NCBI RefSeq assembly: GCF_016743775.1
Contig: NZ_JAEQMY010000041.1
Coordinates: 1-45,389 of the forward strand
Direction: 5' to 3'
DNA length: 45,389 nt
Source: Microvirga aerilata
Lineage (GTDB): Bacteria > Pseudomonadota > Alphaproteobacteria > Rhizobiales > Beijerinckiaceae
In this document: in pieces, positions 24,215 to 31,616 of the stretch
Layout: every line of letters begins with the position of its first letter
Position numbering within the stretch: the first letter of the stretch is position 1
Translations under genes and position numbers: made by a program
Notes under the pieces: model-generated
Told to the model about the DNA's origin: nothing
Databases searched by the model: none
What the model saw: only the letters and a program-made list of their open reading frames with translations

Positions 24215-25078
24215 TTACTCGGCCGCCAGGGCGGGCGCAGACGCCATTTGCAGGTACAGCTCGCGCAACTTCCTGGTGATTGGCCCCGGCTTGCCGTCCG
24301 CAACGGGGCGACCGTCGATGGAGACCACCGGCAGGACGAAATTGGACGCACTGGTCAGGAAAGCCTCGGCGGCCTCATAGGCCTCCTCGACGGTGAAGCG
24401 GCGCTCCTCGAGGGCGATTCCCCCTTCTTTCGAGAGCCGCAGCAGGGACTTGCGGGTGATGCCGGGCAGGATGGCATGCGAGAGGGGGCGCACGACGATG
24501 CTGCCGGTCGGCGTGACGATGAAGGCGCTCGACGAGCCGCCTTCCGTCACGAAACCCTCGTCAACCAGCCAGGCCTCCTGCGCGCCGGCTTCCTTGGCCG
24601 CCTGCTTGGCAAGCACTTGGGCGAGCAAGGAGATCGACTTGATGTCCCGCCGCTCCCAGCGCAGATCCGGCACGGTCACGACCGCGATGCCCTTCTCGGC
24701 CGCCGGCGCGTGGACGATGGCCTTAGCCTGGGTGAACATCGCCACCGTCGGCTTGGCGTTTTCGGGAAAGAAGAAGTCCCGCTCGGCGACGCCGCGGGTC
24801 ACCTGGAAGTAGATGAAGCCCTCCTGCATGCCGTTGCGGCGGACGATCTCCCCCTGAAGGGAGGTCCACTCGGCTCTCGTATAAGGGTTGGGGATGCGAA
24901 CCTCGCTCAAGGAGCGCTCCAGGCGCTCCAGATGCGCCTCGTTGTCGATGAGCCGTCCATCGAGAACTCCGATGCCCTCGTAGACGCCGTCCCCGAACAG
25001 GAAGCCCCGGTCCATGAAAGGCACCTTGGCCTCTTCGAGCGGCAGGAAGGATCCGTTCAGGAAGACGATGCGGGACAT
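24215..25078 (-). CDS. dat: D-amino-acid transaminase (class IV PLP enzyme)
   Basis: This 287-residue fold-type IV aminotransferase interconverts D-amino acids and 2-oxo acids and can supply D-glutamate or degrade D-alanine. The PLP lysine is Lys147 ('WERRDIKSISLLAQVLAKQ'), close to Lys145 of Bacillus D-amino-acid transaminase. 'FMDRGFLFGDGVYEGIGV' (21-38) and 'EGGSSSAFIV' complete the signature. Branched-chain transaminases of the same fold carry different residues around the lysine, so the D-specific call is favoured. The start is the ATG at 25078 (MSRIVFLNG), as the longer frame to 25111 adds a non-conserved tail. Confidence 0.88.
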   Translation of the reverse strand: MSRIVFLNGSFLPLEEAKVPFMDRGFLFGDGVYEGIGVLDGRLIDNEAHLERLERSLSEVRIPNPYTRAEWTSLQGEIVRRNGMQEGFIYFQVTRGVAERDFFFPENAKPTVAMFTQAKAIVHAPAAEKGIAVVTVPDLRWERRDIKSISLLAQVLAKQAAKEAGAQEAWLVDEGFVTEGGSSSAFIVTPTGSIVVRPLSHAILPGITRKSLLRLSKEGGIALEERRFTVEEAYEAAEAFLTSASNFVLPVVSIDGRPVADGKPGPITRKLRELYLQMASAPALAAE

Positions 25079-25192
25079 GGGAACTCCAAAATCGCAATCC
25101 GGCCAAACCAAGCTTGACCTATAGGCGGACGCATCCCGCGATCTATATGACCAGGGGCGCCTGCCGCTTTAAGGCCGATTGGTAAACCCATC

Positions 25193-25807
25193 ATGCCGTC
25201 AACGCCACTTCTGATTCCCGCCGTTCTGTCGTTGCTGTTGATGACCTCACCAGGCGCGGCAGCCTCGCGGCCTGCCCAGAGCTGGTTCAGTCAACAGGGC
25301 TACGTGACACCGGCGGGGCATCGCATCATCGCCTGTCACGGTTACGGGTGCTCGCGCCGGCTGGCGCTTTCGGTCGATGGGGCCTGGTTCGGTCGCGCCA
25401 GGGCGGCTTTGAAGGCCGGACAGGGCTCGCCCGAGGCGGAAAGACGGGCTCTGGGCGACGTGATCAGGACGTACACGGCCTATCTGGCCGCGTCCTTCGG
25501 GGGCAAACCCGACGATCCAGGCTCGCCGGCAGGGATGTCAGGCGTGAATGGCCAGATGGATTGTCTGGACGAGACCGCGAATACGACAAGCCTGCTACTG
25601 GTGCTGCAGGACGAGGGCCTTCTGGCCCATCATGTGGTGGAGCATCCGGAGTCGCGCGGCTTCTTCTTCGATGGGCGCTACCCGCATTTCACGGCGGTCA
25701 TCGCGGAGAAGCGGACGGGATCGGCCTGGGCGGTGGATCCCTGGGCCAAGGCGCCCGGCCAGAGGTCGGAGATCCTGCCGCTCGATCAATGGCGGCAGGA
25801 TTCCTAA
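25193..25807 (+). CDS. Exported hypothetical protein with a Cys-His-Asp pattern
   Basis: This 204-residue protein has a signal peptide (about residues 1-24). The mature chain contains 'CHGYGCSRR' (a possible disulfide), 'GQMDCLDETANT' with Cys124, 'PHFTAVI' with His165 and 'AVDPW' with Asp182. This C…H…D order and spacing resembles transglutaminase-like or papain-fold cysteine enzymes of the periplasm; that is an inference and no family is assigned. It looks conserved in Rhizobiales by style. It converges on the SWIB gene with 20 bases between. Confidence 0.78.
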   Translation: MPSTPLLIPAVLSLLLMTSPGAAASRPAQSWFSQQGYVTPAGHRIIACHGYGCSRRLALSVDGAWFGRARAALKAGQGSPEAERRALGDVIRTYTAYLAASFGGKPDDPGSPAGMSGVNGQMDCLDETANTTSLLLVLQDEGLLAHHVVEHPESRGFFFDGRYPHFTAVIAEKRTGSAWAVDPWAKAPGQRSEILPLDQWRQDS

Positions 25808-25827
25808 AGGCTTTATCGTCAGCAGGC

Positions 25828-26154
25828 TTATTTCAGGTGCTGTGCAAGGTGCTTGTTCATCTCGAACATGGTCACCTTGGGCTTGCCGAAAATCGGCTGA
25901 AGCTTGTCGTCCGCCAGAATCTCGCGCTTGTTCTCGGGATTCTGGAGGTTGTTCTTCTTGATGTATTCCCACATCTTGCTCACGACCTCGCCACGCGGCA
26001 GAGGATCCGTGCCTACAATGGCGGCCAGCTCCTTGGACGGCTGCAAGGGTTGCTGAAGAGCATTGGGCTTGGAACCAGCAGCAGCCTTCTTGGCGGCGGG
26101 CTTCGCAGCGGCCTTCTTCGCACCGGCTTTTCCGTCTGTCGTCTTGGTCGGCAT
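25828..26154 (-). CDS. SWIB/MDM2 domain protein with histone-like tail
   Basis: This 108-residue protein has an N-terminal Lys/Ala-rich tail (about 1-30, 'AGAKKAAAKPAAKKAAAGSK'), like a histone H1 tail, and a C-terminal SWIB domain ('LAAIVGTDPLPRGEVVSKMWEYIKKNNLQNPENKREILADDKLQPIFGKPKVTMFEM', about 45-102). SWIB domains are known from eukaryotic chromatin remodelers and from some bacteria, including Chlamydia and rhizobia. DNA compaction or regulation is inferred. The start is ATG 26154 with the ribosome binding site GGAGG just upstream; the longer frame is not protein-like. Confidence 0.9.
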   Translation of the reverse strand: MPTKTTDGKAGAKKAAAKPAAKKAAAGSKPNALQQPLQPSKELAAIVGTDPLPRGEVVSKMWEYIKKNNLQNPENKREILADDKLQPIFGKPKVTMFEMNKHLAQHLK

Positions 26155-26340
26155 GTATTCCTCCGGGAATGGTGTGGGACAGCTTGTCGACAGCCCTGAA
26201 CCAGGCCCGAGAAGCTCATTGACCAACCCTCAATCGGACATTTGGGGGGGAGTGTTCCCAGACCCCGGCGCCCGACAGAAGGTCAATTCCGGCAGAGCTT
26301 ATGTCCGCTCAGCGCAGTCAGCAAGATAGAGATCAGGAAT

Positions 26341-26793
26341 TTAGGCTGTTTTCGGAAAGGGCAGGATTTTAGCGGCCGTTTCCACAGCGATCTGCGGGGT
26401 GGACCCCGCCCGGTGATAGCGTTTCGTCCGCTCCGCGGCGGATTGAACATGGGACAGGATCGCCTCGTTGGGACAAGGCTTTGCGAGAAACGCCGCTCCG
26501 GGCGGCAAGTCTCCCTGCGAAGGCCAGCGCCTGCCCGACATAATCAGAATTTCAGTCTCGGGCCAGGACTGGTTGACCCGGTGCGCCAGCTCGTAGCCGT
26601 TGCAGCCGAGCGGCATGTCGACATCGGTCAGGAGCACGTTGACCGGCAGGCCTGCCTCCAGGAGCACAAGGGCCTCGGTGGCGTTGGCGGCTTCGACAAC
26701 CTTGAAGCCTGAATCTTCAAGAAGCTCGGAGACGAAGAGACGAATGAGGGGCTCGTCTTCAACCAACAGAACGGTGGACTGGTCGGCGGGCAT
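26341..26793 (-). CDS. Response regulator, receiver domain
   Basis: This 150-residue protein has a receiver domain with the acidic pair in 'LLVEDEPLIR', the phospho-acceptor in 'LLTDVDMPLGCNGYEL', 'ILIMSGRR' and the Lys of 'FLAKPCPNE'. The C-terminal ~30 residues are a short extension without a DNA-binding domain. It resembles the single-domain regulators of HWE/HisKA_2 kinases common in rhizobia, for which no gene is present here. It lies 83 bases downstream of the uvdE-like gene on the same strand. Confidence 0.9.
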   Translation of the reverse strand: MPADQSTVLLVEDEPLIRLFVSELLEDSGFKVVEAANATEALVLLEAGLPVNVLLTDVDMPLGCNGYELAHRVNQSWPETEILIMSGRRWPSQGDLPPGAAFLAKPCPNEAILSHVQSAAERTKRYHRAGSTPQIAVETAAKILPFPKTA

Positions 26794-26876
26794 CGACTTC
26801 TTGACTCACTGGCACAATATCCCACAACGCATCCAGAACGGTTTGGTTCCTTGGCCGGTGATAATTTCCGATAGGC

Positions 26877-27905
26877 TTAAGCATAGGCCTGCCGCCTCTC
26901 CACGTAATGGGCGAGCCCCTCGGTGGCGAGGTTCTTCAGCTTGGCCTCGATCTCGAAGTCGGACCATGCCAGGTGGCGCATCACCAGATCGTTGATGGCC
27001 TCGTTCCACATCAGGTCCGAGTGGGCGCGCAGATCCTTCGGCTTGATGCCCGCATCCATGAAAGCGTTGAAGTCCGGGAGGGCCCGCACATCCTGATCGG
27101 GCAGCAGATCCTCGCGGGAGACGCTCACATGGCTCACAGGCCTGACGCCGCGCCAGGAGTCGATGATGCGGGCGATCCTGGGATCGTCGGGCTCGATGTA
27201 CTCGCCACGACTCATAATCCAATGATGATGAAGGTCGAGGACGAGCGCGACGTCGTCGACGAGGGGCAGCAGGTCGTCCAAGCCGAAGCTGACCTCGTCA
27301 TTCTCGATCGTGATCAGGTTGCGGGCCGTCTTCGACAGGTGGGCGAGACCGCCCCGGACACCCTCGGCGCCAAGGGCTTTGGCGCCCCCATGAATGTTGA
27401 TGTGCGCTCCGTGCGGGTGCCAGCCCTCGCCGTAGCCCATCAGGGCCATGACCTCGACGTGATACTCGAACTCCGCCAGGCCGTTGATGGCCGCGGATGG
27501 ATTGGCCGAGGCGATGACGCAGAACTGCCCGGGATGCATGCTCAGGCGAACATCGCTCTCGCGGGCGAACCGTCCGACATCCGCAAGCTTCGTCTCGATC
27601 AGGCGGCGCAGATCCGGATCGCGGTAGAAGTCCCAGCAGGCCGGGTGCGTGTAGCCGGGAAGCAGATCGCTGGACAAGCGATGCAGCCGTTCGATTCCTG
27701 GGCGGGCAGCCACATGCGCGACCTGAAGCCGGAACGCTTCGAGGTTATGGGCGACCACGGAGGCAAGCTTGTCGTAGGCGGCCTTCGGATCGAGACGGCC
27801 GAGATATGCCATCGTCACCGTGGACGTGTTGATCTCCCGCGCCGCACGGGCATCGCCGTCCTCGGGAATATACTTGCAGCAGAAGCCAAATCGAAAATCA
27901 TGCAT
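26877..27905 (-). CDS. UV damage endonuclease (UvdE/UVDE family)
   Basis: This 342-residue TIM-barrel nuclease nicks DNA 5' of UV photoproducts and starts alternative excision repair. Family motifs are 'GFCCKYI' at the N-terminus, 'ARPGIERLHRLSSDLLPGYTHP', 'RLSMHPGQFCVIAS' (about 120-133), 'HPHGAHINIHGGAK', 'ITIENDE' and 'VLDLHHHWI', which supply the His/Glu/Asp metal ligands. The length is close to the bacterial family norm. It helps a UV-exposed soil or leaf bacterium. The neighbours on both sides are single-domain response regulators. Confidence 0.93.
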   Translation of the reverse strand: MHDFRFGFCCKYIPEDGDARAAREINTSTVTMAYLGRLDPKAAYDKLASVVAHNLEAFRLQVAHVAARPGIERLHRLSSDLLPGYTHPACWDFYRDPDLRRLIETKLADVGRFARESDVRLSMHPGQFCVIASANPSAAINGLAEFEYHVEVMALMGYGEGWHPHGAHINIHGGAKALGAEGVRGGLAHLSKTARNLITIENDEVSFGLDDLLPLVDDVALVLDLHHHWIMSRGEYIEPDDPRIARIIDSWRGVRPVSHVSVSREDLLPDQDVRALPDFNAFMDAGIKPKDLRAHSDLMWNEAINDLVMRHLAWSDFEIEAKLKNLATEGLAHYVERRQAYA

Positions 27906-27968
27906 GACGAGGGGATGAAGTCGCGTTGGAAGAGCAGGTTCCCACGCTGGCCGAGATAAGGACCGGGT

Positions 27969-28337
27969 TCAATGGCAGGGCAAGGGCCTCGGGGCGATAT
28001 CCCCTACGGACTGAAGCAGGGTGCGCTCCTCGAAGGGCTTTGCGATGAACGCCGCCTGTCGGAGGGACTCCGGCACGTCGGACGGCCGCGAGGCCGACAC
28101 GAAGGCAAACGGAACGTGCCGCTCGAGAAGGGCCTCGGCGACGCCGAAGCTTTTGCCGCCGACCACGTCGATATCCAGCAGAGCGCAGTCGAGGCGGTCA
28201 TCCAGGTGCCGGTAGGCTTCCAGAAGGGAGCTGACCACACTGACGACCTCGTGCCCCTCGTCCTCGAGGATTGCCTGCAGATCGAACGCAATAGAAGGAT
28301 CGTCTTCCAGAATCAGGATACGCACAGCAAACCCCAT
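27969..28337 (-). CDS. Response regulator, receiver domain only
   Basis: This 122-residue receiver has 'ILILEDDPSIAFDL', the phospho-acceptor in 'CALLDIDVVGGKSF', 'FAFVSASRPSD' and the Lys in 'FIAKPFEE'. No output domain is present. A longer frame exists upstream, but the ATG at 28337 has the ribosome binding site GGAGGA at the right distance and gives the standard receiver start. That ribosome binding site lies inside an 8-bp hairpin (28341-28361), so translation is probably regulated by RNA structure. It lies 63 bases upstream of the uvdE-like gene on the same strand. Confidence 0.88.
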   Translation of the reverse strand: MGFAVRILILEDDPSIAFDLQAILEDEGHEVVSVVSSLLEAYRHLDDRLDCALLDIDVVGGKSFGVAEALLERHVPFAFVSASRPSDVPESLRQAAFIAKPFEERTLLQSVGDIAPRPLPCH

Positions 28338-28340
28338 CAC

Positions 28341-28361
28341 TTGGTCCTCCAGCAGGACCAA
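28341..28361 (-). promoter_or_regulatory. Hairpin sequestering the ribosome binding site of the response regulator
   Basis: In the minus-strand RNA, UUGGUCCU pairs with AGGACCAA around a five-base loop. The GGAGGA ribosome binding site (complement of 28345-28350) forms part of the loop and the 3' arm, and the start codon lies three bases beyond the stem. This would block translation unless melted or bound. Confidence 0.5.
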
Positions 28362-28774
28362 CTTCCAAGCCGAAAGCCTTCTTTGGAGAACGGGAACTTT
28401 GTCCCAGCACAGAGCCAACAAGTTCGGTTGCGTCGGGTTCCTGACTTCGTCGGCGCAGCGGAGACTTTGAGGATTCAAGGTTAAGCGTCGCCGATAGAAG
28501 CACGACGGAGCGCCTGAACCGCCCGAAATCCCCTTGAAAACCGGCCCTCGCGCTACCATTTCATGATCAAGCTGGTGGGATGATCTCCCACCAGAAGCGG
28601 TCACGCTGCCGAGATGATGACGCCGGATGTACGCGCATCATCTCGCCGTGGCCGTTATTGTTTTCAGGCCTTGGCATCTGATGCGGCGGGCCGCTCCAAA
28701 CATCGGGCCGAACTCAAGGAAAAAGCGCCGGTTTGCACCGGCGCTTTTCTCATATGGCAGGCTTTGGAAAAGCC
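28362..28774. other. Gene-free stretch between response regulator and stress operon
   Basis: I see no supported gene here. The right end holds a strong bidirectional terminator (28721-28750). The left part presumably holds the promoter of the response regulator. Confidence 0.5.
28721..28750. terminator. Bidirectional Rho-independent terminator of stress operon
   Basis: AAAAGCGCCGGT (28721-28732) and ACCGGCGCTTTT (28737-28748) form a perfect 12-bp stem with a four-base loop, flanked by A and T tracts. It ends the minus-strand stress operon. Confidence 0.9.
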
Positions 28775-29563
28775 TCAGTGGCGATTGGCGTCCGGCTGAC
28801 CGCCGCCGAATTCGCTCTCGTGGCGGCTGAACTGCGCATCGTCGCCCGTGAAGGTTTCCTCGACGTATTCGCGGCCCCGCGTGGCGGCCTCGCGCGCATA
28901 GCGGAGACCCTGGTTGCGCACCTCGTCGGACCACTCGCCGAACATTTCGTTCTCCCGGCGCGTGCGCGGCAGCAGGGCACCCAGGAGAAGGCCTGCGGCC
29001 AGGCCCACGAGGCCGACGACCATCGGGTTCTCGGAGACGTAGCTCTGCACCCCGCCCCGAGCATTGCCGTAGGCGCGGGAGGAGCGGCCGCCCATCTGGT
29101 TCATCCGGCGACGCTGACGGCCGTAGTTGTCCGAGGCCCAGCCGGAGGCGCGCTCATAGGTATCCTGGGCCCATTCGGAAGCGTCCTCATAGAGATCCTC
29201 GGCCTTCTGGCGCACCTGCTCGCTCGCCTGCTGGGCCTTGTCGGCCATCGAGCCGCCCTGGCCCTGCGCATTCTGCTGCGTGGACTGGCCCGAGGTTTGG
29301 CCCGCTCCTTGGCCCGACGTCTGGCCCTTGGACTGACCGGCTCCTTGACCGGAACCCGTTGCGCCCGAACCCTGACTGGCGCCCGTTGCACCGGAACCCT
29401 GGCTCGTGGCCGGCTTCGCGTCATGAGCGTGAGGCATCGGAGCCTCGCCGATATTGCCCACCGAAGTTCCGGCAGAGACCTTGCCGGCCGAACCCGTGTC
29501 CGCGCCGCCGCCGCTCTGCTTGTCTGCTCCCGGCTTGCCGGGTTCGTTCTTTGTGTTTGCCAT
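28775..29563 (-). CDS. Low-complexity stress protein with one membrane anchor
   Basis: This is a 262-residue protein. Residues about 50-105 are a Gly/Ser/Gln/Thr repeat region built from 'QGSGATG' and 'GQTSGQGAGQ' units, likely disordered. A charged helical part follows (ADKAQQASEQVRQKAEDLYEDASEWAQDTYERASGW), then a membrane helix with a glycine zipper ('PMVVGLVGLAAGLLLGALLP', about 182-201) of the ElaB/YgaM/DUF883 style, and an acidic C-terminus. DUF883-like proteins can tether to the inner membrane and bind ribosomes in stationary phase; for this protein that is inference. It is the last gene of the four-gene minus-strand operon, 21 bases after its neighbour. Confidence 0.82.
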   Translation of the reverse strand: MANTKNEPGKPGADKQSGGGADTGSAGKVSAGTSVGNIGEAPMPHAHDAKPATSQGSGATGASQGSGATGSGQGAGQSKGQTSGQGAGQTSGQSTQQNAQGQGGSMADKAQQASEQVRQKAEDLYEDASEWAQDTYERASGWASDNYGRQRRRMNQMGGRSSRAYGNARGGVQSYVSENPMVVGLVGLAAGLLLGALLPRTRRENEMFGEWSDEVRNQGLRYAREAATRGREYVEETFTGDDAQFSRHESEFGGGQPDANRH

Positions 29564-29584
29564 GGAAAGCTCCTATTCAGTTCA

Positions 29585-30061
29585 TCAAATGCGGGAATTC
29601 ACACCGGGGCGCTCGAACATCCCATCCGACGTTTGCAGCGGCGCCGCTCCGGTCGACGATTGCAGCGGCGCTGCTCCTGCGGAAGACTGCAGGGGAGTTG
29701 CCTCCGAGCCGTAGAGACGGGGATCCTCCGCCTCCATCAAAAGGTGCTCTTCCGTGATGAGATCCTCGTCGGCGGCGATGATCCGGATCCTTTGCCGGGA
29801 TGCGGGTGCGGGGCGGCCGAGACGATACGCGAGGAGCCCGATGCCCAGGGCGACGAGCATGACCGGAACCGGATTGCGCCGGACGGTTTCCAGAACCCTG
29901 TCGTAAAGCGGACCGTACTGCCCGTTGCGGGCAGTTCCGAGCATGTCGTCGACGACGCCGGAGACTGTCATCTTGTCCTGGAGACGATCGATGGTGTGTT
30001 CGAGCTGAGCGCGGCTCCGCTCGATGTCTCTCTCCAGCTCCTGCAAGCTCTGTGTCGTCAT
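29585..30061 (-). CDS. DUF3618 domain membrane protein
   Basis: This 158-residue protein starts with the DUF3618 pattern 'LERDIERSRAQLEHTIDRLQDKM' (about 9-31), has one membrane helix ('PVPVMLVALGIGLLAYRLG', about 64-82), and a tail with a three-fold repeat of 'APLQSS' near residues 122-144. Such proteins occur in stress operons of Rhizobiales with holin-X-like partners. Its ATG overlaps the stop of the upstream gene by one base (TGATG), so translation is coupled. No enzymatic function is known. Confidence 0.88.
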   Translation of the reverse strand: MTTQSLQELERDIERSRAQLEHTIDRLQDKMTVSGVVDDMLGTARNGQYGPLYDRVLETVRRNPVPVMLVALGIGLLAYRLGRPAPASRQRIRIIAADEDLITEEHLLMEAEDPRLYGSEATPLQSSAGAAPLQSSTGAAPLQTSDGMFERPGVNSRI

Positions 30062-30456
30062 CACGTACCTCTCTCGGACAGGACTTCCGCATCGCGCTTG
30101 AGCGAACGCATCGTCCTTTGCGGCGTAAGCGAGGACGAGGTCATGGCGCTGCGTCCCCACAGCCCAAGGCCGATGGCGATGAGCGCCAGCACCCCGCCGA
30201 CGATGAGCGCGGCAAGCGCCTCGGAATCGACGACGGTGGCCAGCCACTCGACCAGGGATTCCGTCAGCAGCATGACGGCCGCGATGGCGAAGATCGCCGC
30301 CACCACGACCAGGGCAAGCCCCAGGAAAAGCGTCTTGATGTTCTGGGTCACCTCAGTCCGGAAGAGGGTGAACTCCTTTTGCGCGAGATCGGTCGACTCG
30401 CGCAGGGCCTCGCCGACGAGGCCCTGGATGGTTTGATTGCCGTTGCCCTGCTGCAT
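30061..30456 (-). CDS. Phage holin family / DUF1469-like membrane protein
   Basis: This 131-residue protein has two strong membrane helices ('LFLGLALVVVAAIFAIAAVMLLT' about 43-65 and 'ALAALIVGGVLALIAIGLGLW' about 80-100) after an amphipathic N-terminal helix ('GEALRESTDLAQKEFTLFRTEV'). This layout is that of the holin-X/DUF1469 family, which despite the name is chromosomal and stress-linked rather than phage lytic. It sits between the DUF3618 gene (one-base overlap) and the first gene of the operon (11 bases). Confidence 0.87.
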   Translation of the reverse strand: MQQGNGNQTIQGLVGEALRESTDLAQKEFTLFRTEVTQNIKTLFLGLALVVVAAIFAIAAVMLLTESLVEWLATVVDSEALAALIVGGVLALIAIGLGLWGRSAMTSSSLTPQRTMRSLKRDAEVLSERGT

Positions 30457-30467
30457 GGCGGTCCCCG

Positions 30468-30995
30468 TCAGGTACGGGCCTTGGCGCGCGAGCGCTGGCC
30501 CTGTGGTGCGCGGCCCTGCCCGCCTTGAGCGATGTTCGTGCTCATGCGGTCATGACGCAGATCCTCGGCCGTGCTCTTGATGAAGCGGGCGGTCAGGAAG
30601 CCGACGGCGACCGTCACGGCCGCTACCGTTGCCGGGCGGCGGCGGACCACATCCTCGAAATCGTTGAAGAAGTCCGCGAAGGTCCGCTCCCGGATCGTGT
30701 CCGCAAGCTGCTCCAAGCCCTCGGCTGCCGTGTCGACGACAGCGCGGATGTTGGGCCGCTCGTCGAAGGAATGGGTGGACTCCCGCAGGGAAGTCGCGAA
30801 ATCGGCCACCGACTGCGCAATGTCGTCCTTGCGGCGATCGACGTAGTCCGTCGCCTGCTCGCGCGCGGAATCGATGAAGTAGCGGCTGCGCTCGACAGCG
30901 GCGCCCGCGATATCGCCGACGTCGCCCTTCAGCGCATCCCAATCCTCGTTGCCGGTATCCTGCTGCCTGTTGGTGTTTTGCTGTCCCACGCCCAT
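30468..30995 (-). CDS. Hypothetical stress protein with one membrane helix
   Basis: This ~175-residue protein is the first gene of the membrane stress operon. It is helical and charged ('DIAGAAVERSRYFIDSAREQATDYVDRRKDDIAQ'), has one membrane segment near residue 125-145 ('RRPATVAAVTVAVGFLTARF') and a basic Gln/Arg-rich tail. The ATG at 30995 is chosen with GAGAGG eight bases upstream; a TTG two codons earlier is possible. A near-consensus EcfG-type promoter lies 29 bases upstream. The function is unknown, probably envelope protection. Confidence 0.8.
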   Translation of the reverse strand: MGVGQQNTNRQQDTGNEDWDALKGDVGDIAGAAVERSRYFIDSAREQATDYVDRRKDDIAQSVADFATSLRESTHSFDERPNIRAVVDTAAEGLEQLADTIRERTFADFFNDFEDVVRRRPATVAAVTVAVGFLTARFIKSTAEDLRHDRMSTNIAQGGQGRAPQGQRSRAKART

Positions 30996-31023
30996 GGTCA
31001 ACCTCTCTCAATCGTGAGTGAGT

Positions 31024-31048
31024 AACCATTAGAAGCGCGGCAGGTTCC
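31024..31048 (-). promoter_or_regulatory. Near-consensus EcfG-type promoter of stress operon
   Basis: On the minus strand, GGAAC (complement of 31044-31048), 16 bases, then GGTT (complement of 31024-31027). This is one mismatch from GGAAC-N16-CGTT. It lies 29 bases before the operon's first start codon. Confidence 0.55.
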
Positions 31049-31120
31049 GAAGGTCCCAAAAGCGCAGCATTTCAGAGGGGTTGGCGCTCCTGGCCAGCGT
31101 ACACGGATCCTTTGCGAGGC

Positions 31121-31507
31121 TTAGCCCGCGGAGGCCAGCCAGTCGACGAGGTCGGCGACCTTCCTGCGGGCCTCGTCGTCCTTCAGCTTCAGGAAACCGC
31201 GGACCAGACGATCGCTCTCGGGTCTCGTCAGGAAATCGGCCACGAGGCTGTCGTCGGAAAAGCCGCCCGCACGCAGCCCCGGGAGGCCTTCAAAGAAGAA
31301 CTCGATGCTCACGTCCAGGATGCCGGCGATATGGAGCAACCGGCTGGCGCCGATCCGATTGACGCCCTTCTCGTACTTTTGAATCTGCTGGAACGTCAGG
31401 CCGATGGCGTCCGCGAGCTTCTCCTGGCTCATCCCGAGCATGATCCGCCTGGCCCGGACCCGGCTTCCGATGTGCTTGTCGATCTGGTTGGGAGACTTCT
31501 TTTGCAA
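31121..31507 (-). CDS. XRE family repressor, PraR/PhrR-like
   Basis: This ~128-residue protein has a Cro/cI helix-turn-helix at about residues 10-65: 'VRARRIMLGMSQEKLADAIGLTFQQIQKYEKGVNRIGASRL'. The opening 'KKSPNQIDKHIGSRVRARR' and the stretch just after the helix-turn-helix ('FFFEGLPG') match PraR/PhrR-type repressors of rhizobia as I recall them; PraR represses quorum-sensing and biofilm genes in Rhizobium leguminosarum. TTG 31507 is chosen because AGGAG lies six bases upstream; a GTG at 31531 has no such site. It is divergent from the luxR-type gene, with an inverted repeat between them. Confidence 0.85.
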   Translation of the reverse strand: MQKKSPNQIDKHIGSRVRARRIMLGMSQEKLADAIGLTFQQIQKYEKGVNRIGASRLLHIAGILDVSIEFFFEGLPGLRAGGFSDDSLVADFLTRPESDRLVRGFLKLKDDEARRKVADLVDWLASAG

Positions 31508-31541
31508 ACACCGCTCCTGCCTTTGGCCCACTTTGCGCTTT

Positions 31542-31571
31542 TATGCCACTTTCAAAACTTTTGGTAGCATA
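31542..31571. promoter_or_regulatory. Candidate operator between XRE repressor and luxR
   Basis: TATGCCAC (31542-31549) and GTAGCATA (31564-31571) are inverted repeats with one mismatch and a 14-base spacer. Direct repeats 'cCACTTT' at about 31529 and 31547 lie close by. The site sits in the divergent promoter region. Confidence 0.5.
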
Positions 31572-31616
31572 GTTATTATATTCATCTAAAGGTTGATAAA
31601 CGCACAGGAGACGCAG

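Noticed and set aside
28733..30436. 567-codon plus-strand frame
   Set aside because: It is antisense to three well-supported membrane stress genes and consists of Leu/Gly/Arg-rich shadow sequence.
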